NCBI GenBank assembly: GCA_045629065.1
Contig: JAZQQK010000010.1
Coordinates: 1-45,895, forward strand
Direction of reading: 5' to 3'
Length of the DNA: 45,895 nucleotides
From: JAKSSM01 sp045629065
GTDB taxonomy: Bacteria; Bacillota; Clostridia; Peptostreptococcales; Anaerovoracaceae
Each line of letters begins with the position of its first letter. Position 1 is the first letter of the stretch. Both the position numbers and the translations under genes were made by a program. The notes under the pieces are model-generated. The model was not told where the DNA came from, ran no database searches, and was given only the letters and a program-made list of their open reading frames with translations. Of the stretch, positions 33,683 to 42,181 are shown piece after piece.

Positions 33683-34708
33683 ATGAAAACTTTAATTTTA
33701 GGAACAACCAAACAAGATATTTTAACAGCCGGAAAAATTCTAAAATCCGGAGGACTCGTGGCCTTTCCTACAGAAACGGTTTATGGCCTCGGCGCGAATG
33801 CTTTAGATGATGAAGCCGTTAAAAAAGTCTACCTCGCAAAGGGCAGACCATCAGATAATCCAATGATTGCGCACATATCGTCTAAAGACGATTTAAGCCA
33901 ATTAACAGATAAAATCACAGAGGATACTAAGAAACTCATGGACGCATTTTGGCCAGGCCCGCTCACAATGATAGTAGAGGCCAAGCCAATCGTATCAAGG
34001 GTCACTACAGGTGGCCTGGATACAGTAGGCGTGCGCTTTCCTTCTAACCCAGTCGCAATGGCTATGATTAGCGCAGCTGGCGTACCAATCGCAGCTCCTA
34101 GCGCTAACCTTTCCGGAAAGCCAAGTCCTACGACATTCCAGCACGTCTTTGATGATATGGACGGTAGAATCGATGCGATTATAGAAGGTAGCGACTGCGA
34201 AGTAGGAATCGAATCGACAGTAATCGATATGACAGGAGAAACTCCAACGATACTTCGCCCGGGAATCATTACCAAAGAAGATTTTGAAAAAGTCCTAGGA
34301 AAAGAAGTTTTGCTGGACCCTGCACTTCTAGAGAAGCCAAAGCTCGTAAAGGGCGAAGGCCTCAAGGTTACGACAGACGATTTTAAGCCAAAATCACCAG
34401 GCATGAAGTATAAGCACTATGCACCAAATGCTGAGATGATTATATATAAAGGTGAAAAAGCAAAGGTTGAAGAGGCAATAAAAGAGGAAAAAGCAAAGCG
34501 TGAAGCGCTGGGTGAAAAAGTAGAAGTAATCATCTTCAGTGACAGCGACTCCAAATTTGCGGCCCACGAACTCTTTGCACGCCTTAGAGAAAGCGATAAG
34601 GCGGGAGTCGATGTAATCCTGATAACCGCACTATCCGAAACCGGCGTCGGTTTCTCAGTTATGAACCGCATGCTAAAATCCGCCGGTTATAATGTCGTTA
34701 TAGTTTAA
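33683..34708 (+). CDS. ywlC: L-threonylcarbamoyladenylate synthase (Sua5/YwlC)
   Basis: Makes threonylcarbamoyl-AMP for the t6A37 modification of tRNAs reading ANN codons. The 341-residue protein has the YrdC domain at about 8-200 (FPTETVYGLGANA, KGRPSDNPMIAH, GVRFPSNP, APSANLSGKPSPTT) and the extra C-terminal Sua5 domain after the linker SPGMKYKHYAP, so it is the long Sua5 type. The start has only a weak ribosome binding site; a TTG six bases earlier (33677) is an alternative. It lies 30 nt after prfA, as in many Clostridia. Confidence 0.95.
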   Translation: MKTLILGTTKQDILTAGKILKSGGLVAFPTETVYGLGANALDDEAVKKVYLAKGRPSDNPMIAHISSKDDLSQLTDKITEDTKKLMDAFWPGPLTMIVEAKPIVSRVTTGGLDTVGVRFPSNPVAMAMISAAGVPIAAPSANLSGKPSPTTFQHVFDDMDGRIDAIIEGSDCEVGIESTVIDMTGETPTILRPGIITKEDFEKVLGKEVLLDPALLEKPKLVKGEGLKVTTDDFKPKSPGMKYKHYAPNAEMIIYKGEKAKVEEAIKEEKAKREALGEKVEVIIFSDSDSKFAAHELFARLRESDKAGVDVILITALSETGVGFSVMNRMLKSAGYNVVIV

Positions 34709-34734
34709 GCGATGGCGCTATATGCGCAATCGCT
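34708..34734 (+). other. Intergenic hairpin between ywlC and rpiB
   Basis: An imperfect stem of AGCGAT/ATCGCT plus GCGC/GCGC around one mismatch lies between the ywlC stop and the rpiB ribosome binding site. No T-run follows, so it is more likely an mRNA stability or translation element than a terminator. Confidence 0.4.
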
Positions 34735-34748
34735 AAAAGGAGAATAAC

Positions 34749-35183
34749 ATGAAAATCGCGTTAGCAAGTGACCACGGTGGTTATGAACTGAAAGAAAAAA
34801 TCAAGGAGTATCTCGCGAAGACTCGCGACTTCGAACTAATTGACCTAGGAACTAATTCCACAGATTCCGTAGACTATCCTGTTTATGGCAAAGCATGTGG
34901 AGAGGCCGTAGTTTCCGGCAAAGCCGACTTAGGCATAGTTTGTTGCGGTACAGGCATTGGAATCTCAATGGCAGCCAATAAGGTTAAAGGCGTGCGCTGC
35001 GGACTTTGCACTTCAGTAGAAATGGCTCACTTAACAAAGCAACACAACAATGCAAATATCATCTCATTCGGTGGCAGAACTACCGAACCAGAGCTAGCAT
35101 TCAAAATGGTAGACGAGTGGCTCGACACACCATTTGATGGCGGACGCCATGAGCGTAGAACTGGAATGCTCGACGAAATGTAG
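34749..35183 (+). CDS. rpiB: Ribose-5-phosphate isomerase B
   Basis: Interconverts ribose-5- and ribulose-5-phosphate. The 144-residue protein shows MKIALASDHGGYELKEKIKE at the start, the catalytic Cys region VCCGTGIGISMAANK and the HNNANIISFGGR motif. An LacAB-type sugar isomerase fold is shared, but sequence and context (next to ywlC and upp) favour RpiB. AAAGGAG is 7 nt before the ATG. Confidence 0.95.
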   Translation: MKIALASDHGGYELKEKIKEYLAKTRDFELIDLGTNSTDSVDYPVYGKACGEAVVSGKADLGIVCCGTGIGISMAANKVKGVRCGLCTSVEMAHLTKQHNNANIISFGGRTTEPELAFKMVDEWLDTPFDGGRHERRTGMLDEM

Positions 35184-35219
35184 TTAATAAATAAAGTTTA
35201 AAATAAAGGAGAAAACATC

Positions 35220-35849
35220 ATGGGAAAAGTACTCGTATTTGATCATCCACTTATTCAACACAAAGTTTCTTTAATGAGAAAGAAAGAAACAAAGTCCAAG
35301 GACTTTAGATCACTCGCAAAAGAAGTAGTTATGCTTATGGCATTCGAAGCTACTCGTGATCTTCCATTAAAGGAAGTTGAAATTGAAACACCAATTTGCA
35401 AAACAACACAACACATGTTAGACGGCCAAGACATTGCCATCGTTCCTATTTTAAGAGCAGGCTTAGGCTTCGTAGATGGAATGCTTGAACTCTATCCAGC
35501 TGCAAAAGTTGGCCACATTGGACTCTATAGAGATCCAGCTACACACATGCCAGTTGAATATTATTGCAAGTTGCCAGCAGATATCGAAAAGAGAACAGTA
35601 TTCGTAGTAGACCCAATGCTCGCAACAGGCGGATCAGCAATCGATGCTATCAACTCCATCAAGCTTCGTGGCGCAAAGGCAATCAAGTTCATGTGCTTAA
35701 TCGCAGCTCCAGAAGGAATCGCAGCATTACAAAAAGCTCACCCAGATGTTGACATATATATCGCTGCACAAGACGAACGCTTAAATGAAAACGCATACAT
35801 CGTTCCAGGTTTAGGCGATGCTGGCGATAGATTATTTGGAACAAAATAG
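35220..35849 (+). CDS. upp: Uracil phosphoribosyltransferase
   Basis: Salvages uracil to UMP with PRPP. The 209-residue protein has the PRPP loop VDPMLATGGSAIDAI (about 130-144) and the uracil-binding YIVPGLGDAGDRLFGT at the C-terminus. AAAGGAG precedes the ATG. It lies in a run with rpiB and tyrS, consistent with one operon. Confidence 0.97.
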   Translation: MGKVLVFDHPLIQHKVSLMRKKETKSKDFRSLAKEVVMLMAFEATRDLPLKEVEIETPICKTTQHMLDGQDIAIVPILRAGLGFVDGMLELYPAAKVGHIGLYRDPATHMPVEYYCKLPADIEKRTVFVVDPMLATGGSAIDAINSIKLRGAKAIKFMCLIAAPEGIAALQKAHPDVDIYIAAQDERLNENAYIVPGLGDAGDRLFGTK

Positions 35850-35858
35850 GAGAACAAT

Positions 35859-37199
35859 ATGGATTTTAATAAACTTATCCCTGACAACGTGTCAAAGTTT
35901 GACAACGTATATGACGTTTTAAAGGAGCGTGGCTTCATCGAGCAATCCACAGACGAAGACAAAGTTCGTGAGCTCCTTCAAAACGAAAAGGTAAAATTCT
36001 ACATCGGATTTGACCCAACTGCAGACTGCCTTCACGTAGGTCACTTCATGCAGGTAATCATCATGATGTACATGCAAAAATTCGGTCACACACCAGTAGT
36101 ATTAATCGGTGGTGGCACAGGCATGGTAGGCGATCCATCCGGTCGTTCAGACATGCGCCAAATGATGACAATCGAGACAATAGAAGAAAACTGCAATCAG
36201 TTCAAGAAACTCTTTGATCAGTTCTTAGACTTTGATGAAGAGTGGAAATATGAAGGAAACGAAGGCGTTTATACACCAGGTCACGAAAACAAAGAACCAG
36301 CTCCAGGAAAAGCCGTAGCAGTTAACAACGCTAGATGGTTAAGACCTTTGAACTATATCGAATTCATGCGTGAAATCGGTGCACAGTTTAACATCAATAC
36401 TATGCTTAGAGCAGAATGCTTCAAGCAGAGAATGGAACGTGAGGGCGGCCTCACAATGCTCGAACTCAACTATATGCTCATGCAATCATACGATTTCATG
36501 GTAATGGCTAGAGACTTCGGCGTAAAGATTCAATTCGGTGGTAACGACCAATGGTCTAATATCATCGGTGGTGTAGATCTTACTCGTAAGATGACAGGCA
36601 AGGATGTCTATGGTATGACATTCTCCCTCTTAACTAACTCCGAGGGTAAGAAGATGGGTAAAACAGCAAAGGGTGCATTATGGCTCAGAGCTGACAAGAC
36701 TAGCCCATTCGAGTTCTTCCAGTATTGGAGAAACGTAGCAGATGCAGACGTTAATAAGTGCTTACGTATGCTCACATTCCTTCCTATGGACGAAGTAAAT
36801 AGACTTTCCGCACTCGAGGGTGCAGAGATTAATAAAGCGAAGGAAATCTTAGCATTTGAGGTTACTAAACTCGTTCATGGTGAAGAGGAAGCTCAGAAGG
36901 CACTCGATGCAGCAAGAGCAGCATTCGGTGGCCAAGGAAATTTAGCTAACATTCCTGAACACGAAATGTCAGCCGACAAGTTTGACGGCGAAGGCATGGG
37001 TCTAATCAACCTCTTAAAGGAATTAAAACTCGTTCAGAACACATCTGAAGCATTCTCAACAATCGAGCAAGGTGGCCTCCTCTTAGACGGAGAAAAGGTT
37101 GCTAACGCAAAGATGAATGTTACAAAAGATATGTTTAAGGATGGCAAACTTCTCGTTCAAAAGGGCAAGAAGAAATTCGTAAACGTAGTTTTAAAATAA
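35859..37199 (+). CDS. tyrS: Tyrosyl-tRNA synthetase
   Basis: Class I aminoacyl-tRNA synthetase of 446 residues. HIGH-type motif is HVGH at 59-62; the KMSKS-type motif reads KKMGKT in SEGKKMGKTAKGALW. The C-terminal S4-like RNA-binding domain (ALLD-type GGLLLDGEKVANAKMN) is present. It starts only 9 nt after upp and no T-box leader precedes it, so tyrosine-specific control by that mechanism is not seen. Confidence 0.97.
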   Translation: MDFNKLIPDNVSKFDNVYDVLKERGFIEQSTDEDKVRELLQNEKVKFYIGFDPTADCLHVGHFMQVIIMMYMQKFGHTPVVLIGGGTGMVGDPSGRSDMRQMMTIETIEENCNQFKKLFDQFLDFDEEWKYEGNEGVYTPGHENKEPAPGKAVAVNNARWLRPLNYIEFMREIGAQFNINTMLRAECFKQRMEREGGLTMLELNYMLMQSYDFMVMARDFGVKIQFGGNDQWSNIIGGVDLTRKMTGKDVYGMTFSLLTNSEGKKMGKTAKGALWLRADKTSPFEFFQYWRNVADADVNKCLRMLTFLPMDEVNRLSALEGAEINKAKEILAFEVTKLVHGEEEAQKALDAARAAFGGQGNLANIPEHEMSADKFDGEGMGLINLLKELKLVQNTSEAFSTIEQGGLLLDGEKVANAKMNVTKDMFKDGKLLVQKGKKKFVNVVLK

Positions 37200-37245
37200 A
37201 AAATCACAAAATTAACAATCACTAAAATTAAGGAGAATCATCACT

Positions 37246-38754
37246 ATGTTATTGGGCGAAATTATCACATTCTTATTGTATTTCGTAGCTCTCGTTGGTG
37301 TAGCTCTCGTCTTCTTCTTCAATGGTTCCAACAAAGGAGAAAAGGACTATTTCTTAGGTGGACGTTCAATGGGTCCATGGGTTACAGCGATGTCTGCACA
37401 GGCATCTGATATGTCAGGTTGGCTTTTGATGGGCTTACCTGGATCAATCTTAGCATTTGGTTTTGGTCAGATGTGGATTGGTATCGGATTAGCTTTAGGT
37501 ACTGCAGCAAACTGGATTTTCTGCGCTAAGCGCTTAAGACGCTTCTCAAAGGCCGCAGGAGACTCCTTCACATTACCGCAGTACTTATCCAATAGATTTG
37601 CTACACAGTCAAAGACATTACAAGTTGTGTGTGCTATCATTTTCTTGATTGCATTCACAATCTATGTAGCATCCGCATTCGTAACAGGTGCAACAGTATT
37701 CACTCAACTCTTCAGCGGAATCAAAGAAAGCACAGCAATGTTAATCTTCGTATTAATCATCATTGCTTACACTTTCTTAGGCGGATTCAAGGCTGTTTGC
37801 TGGACAGACTTCTTCCAAGGATTATTGATGCTTGCAGCATTACTTGCAGTTCCTATCGTAATCGTAGCAACACAAAACTTAGACACAAGCTTGCTTTCCA
37901 ATGTATATACATATACTGATGGTGGTAGCGAAGTTGTTTGTGACTTCGGCGCAGGCCTCTTCTCAGCATCCTGGAAAGACATCGTTACTGGTTTAGGTTG
38001 GGGACTTGGTTACTTCGGAATGCCACATATTTTGGTAAGATTCATGTCTATCGAAAAGCCATCCATGATTAAGAAATCATCCATCGTAGCTATCGTCTGG
38101 GTAGTATTAAGCTTAGGCGCTGCTTGCTACATGGCTTACCTTGGCAGAATGATCGTAGCAGAAGATTTGCTTACAGTAGGAGCTCAAAAGACAGTATTCA
38201 TCGTACTTGCTAGAAAGTTCTTCCCACCAGCAATCTCCGGTTTACTTCTTGCAGCTATCATCGCAGCAGCAGTATCCACTGCAGACTCACAGCTTTTAGT
38301 TGCATCCAGCTCATTCACTTCAGATATCTATAAGCCAATCTTCCGTAAAGAAGCTAATGATAAGGAAGTACTTTGGATCGGCAGAGTTGCAGTTATCGTA
38401 ATTGCAATCGTTGCTTACTTCATCGCATCCTCCAAGGGTTCCGGCGCACAAGCTATCATGAACATGGTAGAAAATGCATGGGGCGTATTCGGAGCTGCAT
38501 TCGGACCTACAGTTCTCCTTTCACTCTTCTGGAAGAGATTCAACTATAAGGGCGCATGTGCAGGCGTTATCGTTGGTGCGGTTGTTGATATCGTATGGCT
38601 CCTTTGCTTATCCGGCACAGGAATCTATGAAATCGTTCCTGGTTTCATTGCAGGCGGTATCGTTGCAATCATCGTAACACTCGCTACACCAGCTCCAGAA
38701 AAAGCCGTTACAGACATTTATGACCAAGCTACTGCAACAGGCGTAGATGACTAA
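37246..38754 (+). CDS. putP: Sodium/proline symporter
   Basis: Sodium:solute symporter family protein of 502 residues with about 13 membrane helices. The PutP signature YFLGGRSMGPWVTAMSAQAS and SDMSGWLLMGLPG at the first helices, and AAAVSTADSQLLVASSSF in the middle, which carries the sodium-site serines, support a proline carrier. AAGGAG precedes the ATG; a terminator follows. Sodium-coupled uptake fits the sodium-type V-ATPase in the same window. Confidence 0.93.
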   Translation: MLLGEIITFLLYFVALVGVALVFFFNGSNKGEKDYFLGGRSMGPWVTAMSAQASDMSGWLLMGLPGSILAFGFGQMWIGIGLALGTAANWIFCAKRLRRFSKAAGDSFTLPQYLSNRFATQSKTLQVVCAIIFLIAFTIYVASAFVTGATVFTQLFSGIKESTAMLIFVLIIIAYTFLGGFKAVCWTDFFQGLLMLAALLAVPIVIVATQNLDTSLLSNVYTYTDGGSEVVCDFGAGLFSASWKDIVTGLGWGLGYFGMPHILVRFMSIEKPSMIKKSSIVAIVWVVLSLGAACYMAYLGRMIVAEDLLTVGAQKTVFIVLARKFFPPAISGLLLAAIIAAAVSTADSQLLVASSSFTSDIYKPIFRKEANDKEVLWIGRVAVIVIAIVAYFIASSKGSGAQAIMNMVENAWGVFGAAFGPTVLLSLFWKRFNYKGACAGVIVGAVVDIVWLLCLSGTGIYEIVPGFIAGGIVAIIVTLATPAPEKAVTDIYDQATATGVDD

Positions 38755-38769
38755 CATTTAGTGATTTTG

Positions 38770-38796
38770 GCCCCGACATTTTGCCGGGGCTTTTTT
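38770..38796 (+). terminator. Intrinsic terminator after putP
   Basis: Stem GCCCCG (38770-38775) and CGGGGC (38785-38790), 9-nt loop, followed by six T. Confidence 0.9.
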
Positions 38797-38816
38797 ATAA
38801 GAAAGGTTCCATCATC

Positions 38817-39401
38817 ATGAAAACTGAATTCGAAAAAATGCTAGCAGGCGAAGAATATAATGGCCTTGCACCAGAACTAATGGAAAAGCGTACTCATGCA
38901 CAAATCCTTTGCGCTAAGTACAACAACTCAGATGAAAACTGGGATAGAAGCACTACAATTTGGAGACTCATTTCCAATGAAAGCGAACTGCCAACATTCG
39001 AAGGCCCCATTCACTTCACATATGGCTGTAACACAAAGTTCGGAAAAAACTGTTATGCGAACTTTAACCTTACTGTTCTAGACCATGGCGGAGTTACGTT
39101 TGGTGACAATGTGATGATAGGACCCAACTGTACAATTGTGACTGCAATCCACCCTATAAAGTACGAAGAACGTAACTTAAAAAAGGATGAAGTAGGCAAC
39201 CTTTATGATGTAGAAACTGCAAAGCCAGTAAAGATTGGTGATAACTGTTGGCTTGGAGCAAGCGTTACAGTTTGTCCAGGGGTAACTATCGGAAATGGTT
39301 CGGTTATTTTGCCTGGCAGTGTGGTAACAGAAAATGTCCCAGAGAACTCAATGGCTGGCGGTGTACCTTGCAAAGTAATTAAGGCAATAGATAATAAATA
39401 G
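38817..39401 (+). CDS. maa: Sugar O-acetyltransferase (maltose/galactoside type)
   Basis: Left-handed beta-helix acetyltransferase of 194 residues. It has the N-terminal Mac domain (MLAGEEYNGLAPELMEKRTH), hexapeptide repeats (FGDNVMIGPNCTIVTAIHP with the catalytic His, then IGDNCWLGASVTVCPG) and the C-terminal MAGGVPCKVIKAI. It acetylates the 6-hydroxyl of a sugar with acetyl-CoA; the substrate is uncertain. AAAGG precedes the ATG, inside a few bases of the putP terminator, so its own promoter is not obvious. Confidence 0.9.
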   Translation: MKTEFEKMLAGEEYNGLAPELMEKRTHAQILCAKYNNSDENWDRSTTIWRLISNESELPTFEGPIHFTYGCNTKFGKNCYANFNLTVLDHGGVTFGDNVMIGPNCTIVTAIHPIKYEERNLKKDEVGNLYDVETAKPVKIGDNCWLGASVTVCPGVTIGNGSVILPGSVVTENVPENSMAGGVPCKVIKAIDNK

Positions 39402-39463
39402 CCCAACCAAAGCAAAAAGTAATATAATTGTAGATAAAATCGCATATAATATAGAAAAAGTCC

Positions 39464-39492
39464 TTGCATTACAAGGGCTTTTAACTTATAAT
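39464..39492 (+). promoter_or_regulatory. Promoter of rplM-rpsI
   Basis: A -35 TTGCAT (39464-39469), 17-nt spacer and perfect -10 TATAAT (39487-39492). The transcript should start near 39499, leaving a leader of about 195 nt. Confidence 0.75.
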
Positions 39493-39498
39493 ATATGA

Positions 39499-39694
39499 GC
39501 GCGCATTGTGCGAGCACTCCTGAAGCTAGGGTAATCCGGTGGATTCAGGGCTATAAAGTTATAGTTATACCGAAAAGGTTCCGACGGAATTTAGTAGGTA
39601 GAACCGAAAACGTTCTTCAAGGACTGTGAGGTTTAGGAGCTTATGCCTTAGGCCTCATAGAGACAAGAATTCAGTAGGTAAGAAAGGAAAGAGA
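39499..39694 (+). ncRNA. Long structured leader of rplM (candidate L13 leader)
   Basis: This stretch has no gene but several possible helices: CGCA/TGCG around 39501-39511; CCTGAA/TTCAGG (about 39519-39524 with 39543-39548); CTATAA/TTATAG (about 39551-39564); GGTTC/GAACC (about 39577 with 39601); TGAGG/CCTCA (about 39628-39657). It contains a 14-bp direct repeat with one mismatch, GAATTYAGTAGGTA, at 39587-39600 and 39667-39680; the second copy ends just before the rplM ribosome binding site. L13 leaders are known in Firmicutes; this one is long and I have not matched it to a model. Confidence 0.5.
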
Positions 39695-40123
39695 ATGAAA
39701 TCATTCATCGCAAAGCCAGCAGAAGTTGAACGTAAGTGGTACGTTCTTGACTGCGAGGGCAAAACTTTAGGAAGATTAGCTTCCGAAGCTGCTTCTATCC
39801 TTCGTGGAAAGAAGAAGCCAATCTACACTCCACACGTTGATTGCGGAGATTATGTAATCGTTATCAACGCTTCTAAGATTCAAGTAACTGGTAAGAAGAA
39901 GAGCGACAAGATCTATAAGCATCACTCACTTTATCCAGGTGGACTTAAAGAAGTTCCATTTGAAAAGATGTTAGCTAAGGATCCAGAGTTCGTTATCAGA
40001 CACGCTATCGAAGGTATGTTACCTAACGGAGCACTTGGAAGACAAATGTACAAGAAGCTTAGAGTTTATGCAGGTCCAGAACACGATCAGCAAGCTCAAA
40101 AGCCAGAAGTATGGAATTTCTAG
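39695..40123 (+). CDS. rplM: 50S ribosomal protein L13
   Basis: A 142-residue L13 starting MKSFIAKPAEVERKWYVLDC, with GKTLGRLASEAASILRGKKK and the C-terminal LRVYAGPEHDQQAQKPE typical of the family. The start is set by AAAGGA upstream of the ATG; in-frame codons before it are leader RNA. rpsI follows after 20 nt, the standard pair. Confidence 0.97.
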   Translation: MKSFIAKPAEVERKWYVLDCEGKTLGRLASEAASILRGKKKPIYTPHVDCGDYVIVINASKIQVTGKKKSDKIYKHHSLYPGGLKEVPFEKMLAKDPEFVIRHAIEGMLPNGALGRQMYKKLRVYAGPEHDQQAQKPEVWNF

Positions 40124-40143
40124 AGAAAGGGAGGAATTGACAC

Positions 40144-40539
40144 ATGGCAAAGATGCAATATCAGGGAACTGGTAGAAGAAAAAGTTCAGTTGCTAGAGTT
40201 AGATTAATCCCTGGCAAAGGAAATATCACAGTCAACAATAAGAACTTAGAAGATTACTTTGGAATGGAAATCGTTAAGAGAGAAGTTAAGAGACCTTTCG
40301 AAGTAGCTGGTTGTGAAGGAAAGTTCGACGTTGTAGCTACAGTTACAGGCGGCGGATTCACTGGTCAAGCAGGTGCTTTAAGACACGGTATCTCCAGAGC
40401 ATTAGTTCAGGCTGATGCAGAAGCTTACAAGGCAGCTTTAAAGGCAGCTGGATTCTTAACAAGAGATCCAAGAATGAAGGAAAGAAAGAAGTACGGCTTA
40501 AAGAAAGCAAGACGTGCATCACAATTCTCAAAGAGATAA
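40144..40539 (+). CDS. rpsI: 30S ribosomal protein S9
   Basis: A 131-residue S9 with GTGRRKSSVARVRLIPGKG at the start, GGGFTGQAGALRHGISRAL in the middle and the C-terminal RRASQFSKR tail that reaches the ribosomal P site. GGGAGG lies before the ATG. The last 27 nt of the gene and three bases beyond the stop form the left copy of a 30-bp repeat that recurs 4.7 kb downstream, so the 3' end is an attachment site; the protein is left intact. Confidence 0.98.
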   Translation: MAKMQYQGTGRRKSSVARVRLIPGKGNITVNNKNLEDYFGMEIVKREVKRPFEVAGCEGKFDVVATVTGGGFTGQAGALRHGISRALVQADAEAYKAALKAAGFLTRDPRMKERKKYGLKKARRASQFSKR

Positions 40540-40542
40540 TTT
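40513..40542 (+). repeat. Left attachment-site repeat (rpsI 3' end)
   Basis: 30-bp perfect direct repeat, beginning CGTGCATCACAATTCTC and ending GATAATTT. It contains the last codons and the stop of rpsI. The identical sequence occurs at 45245-45274. Bases on both sides differ between the copies. Confidence 0.9.
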
Positions 40543-40564
40543 CTTTCAGAAACAAAGCAAAAAG

Positions 40565-40595
40565 AGGAGACATCCATTTGGGTGTCTTCTTTTTT
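40565..40595 (+). terminator. Terminator after rpsI
   Basis: An 11-bp stem with two G-U pairs (40565-40575 with 40580-40590), loop ATTT, and a T-run. The 17 nt just before and into it (40552-40568) recur at 45318-45334 before a second terminator. From here to 40737 I see no gene; an AAAACGC/GCGTTTT inverted repeat (40601-40607 with 40628-40634) is the only other structure. Confidence 0.85.
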
Positions 40596-40737
40596 CATGC
40601 AAAACGCAGTGTTTCCAAGGCTTTCGGGCGTTTTTGGTATGCAGTAAGTGTTTCATAATCTGTGTCAATAGACTTACTTTTGAAATATTGAAACAGGGGG
40701 GTATTTGCAATTTCTACTATTAGTCTACCATCAATCA

Positions 40738-40768
40738 CCTATTGTCCCCTATTGTCCCCTATTGTCCC
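40738..40768 (+). repeat. Three tandem 10-bp repeats at the island's left end
   Basis: Three head-to-tail copies of CCTATTGTCC, then a partial fourth (CTATTGCC). The 10-bp period matches one DNA turn, so bound proteins would line up on one face, as at iterons or recombinase arm sites. Confidence 0.8.
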
Positions 40769-40844
40769 TATTGCCTATCTTTTAAGAAAAATAAGGTTTA
40801 ACGCAGTATCATTTAACATTTTTTAAAAAAGTACCATGTTAACA

Positions 40845-40902
40845 TTGAAATAACGGACAAATTGTGATAACATAGTTTTGCTAATTGCTAATTTTGCTAA
40901 TT
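40845..40902 (+). promoter_or_regulatory. Promoter and TTGCTAATT repeats before the ATPase gene
   Basis: A -35 TTGAAA (40845-40850), 17-nt spacer and extended -10 TGA-TAACAT (40865-40873). Directly downstream (40878-40902) TTGCTAATT occurs three times, two copies overlapping, over the likely start of transcription. This arrangement would suit self-repression of the island operon. Confidence 0.5.
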
Positions 40903-40940
40903 TCGTGAACAATCGTCTCAGAATGCTAGGGGGCAATAAA

Positions 40941-42170
40941 ATGAAATTATATCGTAGAGAAAATTATTTAAAAAAGATTCGCGGATTCTATCATGATACG
41001 GAGATTATAAAAGTAATCACAGGAATTAGACGTTGCGGTAAATCCTGTTTGATGCAGACAATTGCAGAGGAATTAAAGGAATCTGGAATTCTTTCGGAAA
41101 ATATAATTTATATTAATCTAGATAAACGGGGGTTCAAATCAATCAAGACACCCGCCGAACTTGAAGCTGTAATAGACCGGTTTTGTACGGCAAAAGGAAC
41201 AAAATATCTCTTCATAGATGAAATACAAAATGTTGAAGATTTTGAAAGTGTTATTAATGCTTTTAGAGAAGAGCAAGAGTATTCCATCTTTATTACAGGG
41301 TCTAATTCTTATCTTCTCAGCGGTGAACTTGTCACAAAACTTACCGGCCGATATTTGGAATTTGAAATGTACCCTCTTACTTTTGACGAATATCTGGGCA
41401 TGAAACAATTTTTAAAGCAAGCAATCAGCTCGGATATTACGGATGAATTTGAAAAGTACATTGTTGAGGGTGGCTTTCCCAAAGCTCTTCAATACGATAA
41501 TTTCGAGGATAAGAAAAATTATACCAACGGTGTTATCGATGAAATTTTCAAAAAGGATATCCAAAAGCGAGTAAAAATAAGAAATGTATCAGTCTTTAAT
41601 GCGGTGAAAACCTATATTATCAATAATTTCGGTGCTACTACAAGCTTGACAAACATTTTGAAAGATTTACAAAGTGCCGGCAGTGATATTACCAGAGAAA
41701 CCTTAAACAGATATATTCAAATTCTTATTGATGCAAAAGTGCTTTACAAATGTGAGAGATTTGACTTAAAATCACGCAAATCAATTATGGGAGAACAGAA
41801 ATATTATCTTGCAGATTTGGGAATTTATTTTTCCGGAAATACTGATAATCGTATTAATTATGGACCGGTATTAGAAAATATAGTGTATCTTTACGCCAAA
41901 GCAAAAGGCTATTCGGTAAGTGTCGGACGAATCGGAAAGCTTGAGTGTGATTTCATTTTGAGGGGCCAGCCAATGCAGTATTCTTATGTTCAGGTCGCTA
42001 TGACCATTATGAGCAGTGAAAATACAGAAAACAGAGAATATGCACCGCTGGAGTCCATCCGAGATAATTATCCAAAATATGTTGTTACAAGAAACGATTT
42101 GATTCAGCAGCGAAACGGAATCAAGCATGTAAACATAGGGCCATTTATGAAGGACGGGAAACTATTTTAG
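40941..42170 (+). CDS. ATP-binding protein of the AAA_14/DUF4143 type
   Basis: A 409-residue ATPase. Walker A is GIRRCGKS (28-35), Walker B FIDEIQ (91-96), and a sensor-1-like FITGSNSYLLSGE lies near 123-135. The C-terminal half is the DUF4143 domain (about 190-360), with YLADLGIYFSG and GPVLENIVYLYAKAKGYSV followed by a nuclease-like GKLECDFIL segment. Members are widespread accessory genes of unknown job, often strain-specific. AGGGGG lies 7 nt before the ATG. Only 11 nt separate it from the primase-helicase gene, so the two are one transcription unit and probably act together. Confidence 0.88.
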   Translation: MKLYRRENYLKKIRGFYHDTEIIKVITGIRRCGKSCLMQTIAEELKESGILSENIIYINLDKRGFKSIKTPAELEAVIDRFCTAKGTKYLFIDEIQNVEDFESVINAFREEQEYSIFITGSNSYLLSGELVTKLTGRYLEFEMYPLTFDEYLGMKQFLKQAISSDITDEFEKYIVEGGFPKALQYDNFEDKKNYTNGVIDEIFKKDIQKRVKIRNVSVFNAVKTYIINNFGATTSLTNILKDLQSAGSDITRETLNRYIQILIDAKVLYKCERFDLKSRKSIMGEQKYYLADLGIYFSGNTDNRINYGPVLENIVYLYAKAKGYSVSVGRIGKLECDFILRGQPMQYSYVQVAMTIMSSENTENREYAPLESIRDNYPKYVVTRNDLIQQRNGIKHVNIGPFMKDGKLF

Positions 42171-42181
42171 GGAAAAGTGAA

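Noticed and set aside
33829..34404. 191-codon minus-strand frame opposite ywlC
   Set aside because: It is antisense to a clear Sua5 coding region, Ser/Ile-rich and with no family resemblance.
39402..39694. tRNA or small rRNA gene in the rplM leader region
   Set aside because: No cloverleaf, no T-loop GTTCGA consensus and no CCA end; the helices fit a leader better.
40738..40768. Tandem repeats as a CRISPR array
   Set aside because: The 10-bp units are directly adjacent with no spacers, and no cas genes are present.
40590..40940. Remnant integrase gene at the left end of the island
   Set aside because: No frame in this stretch shows tyrosine or serine recombinase motifs; it contains only repeats, an inverted repeat and a promoter.
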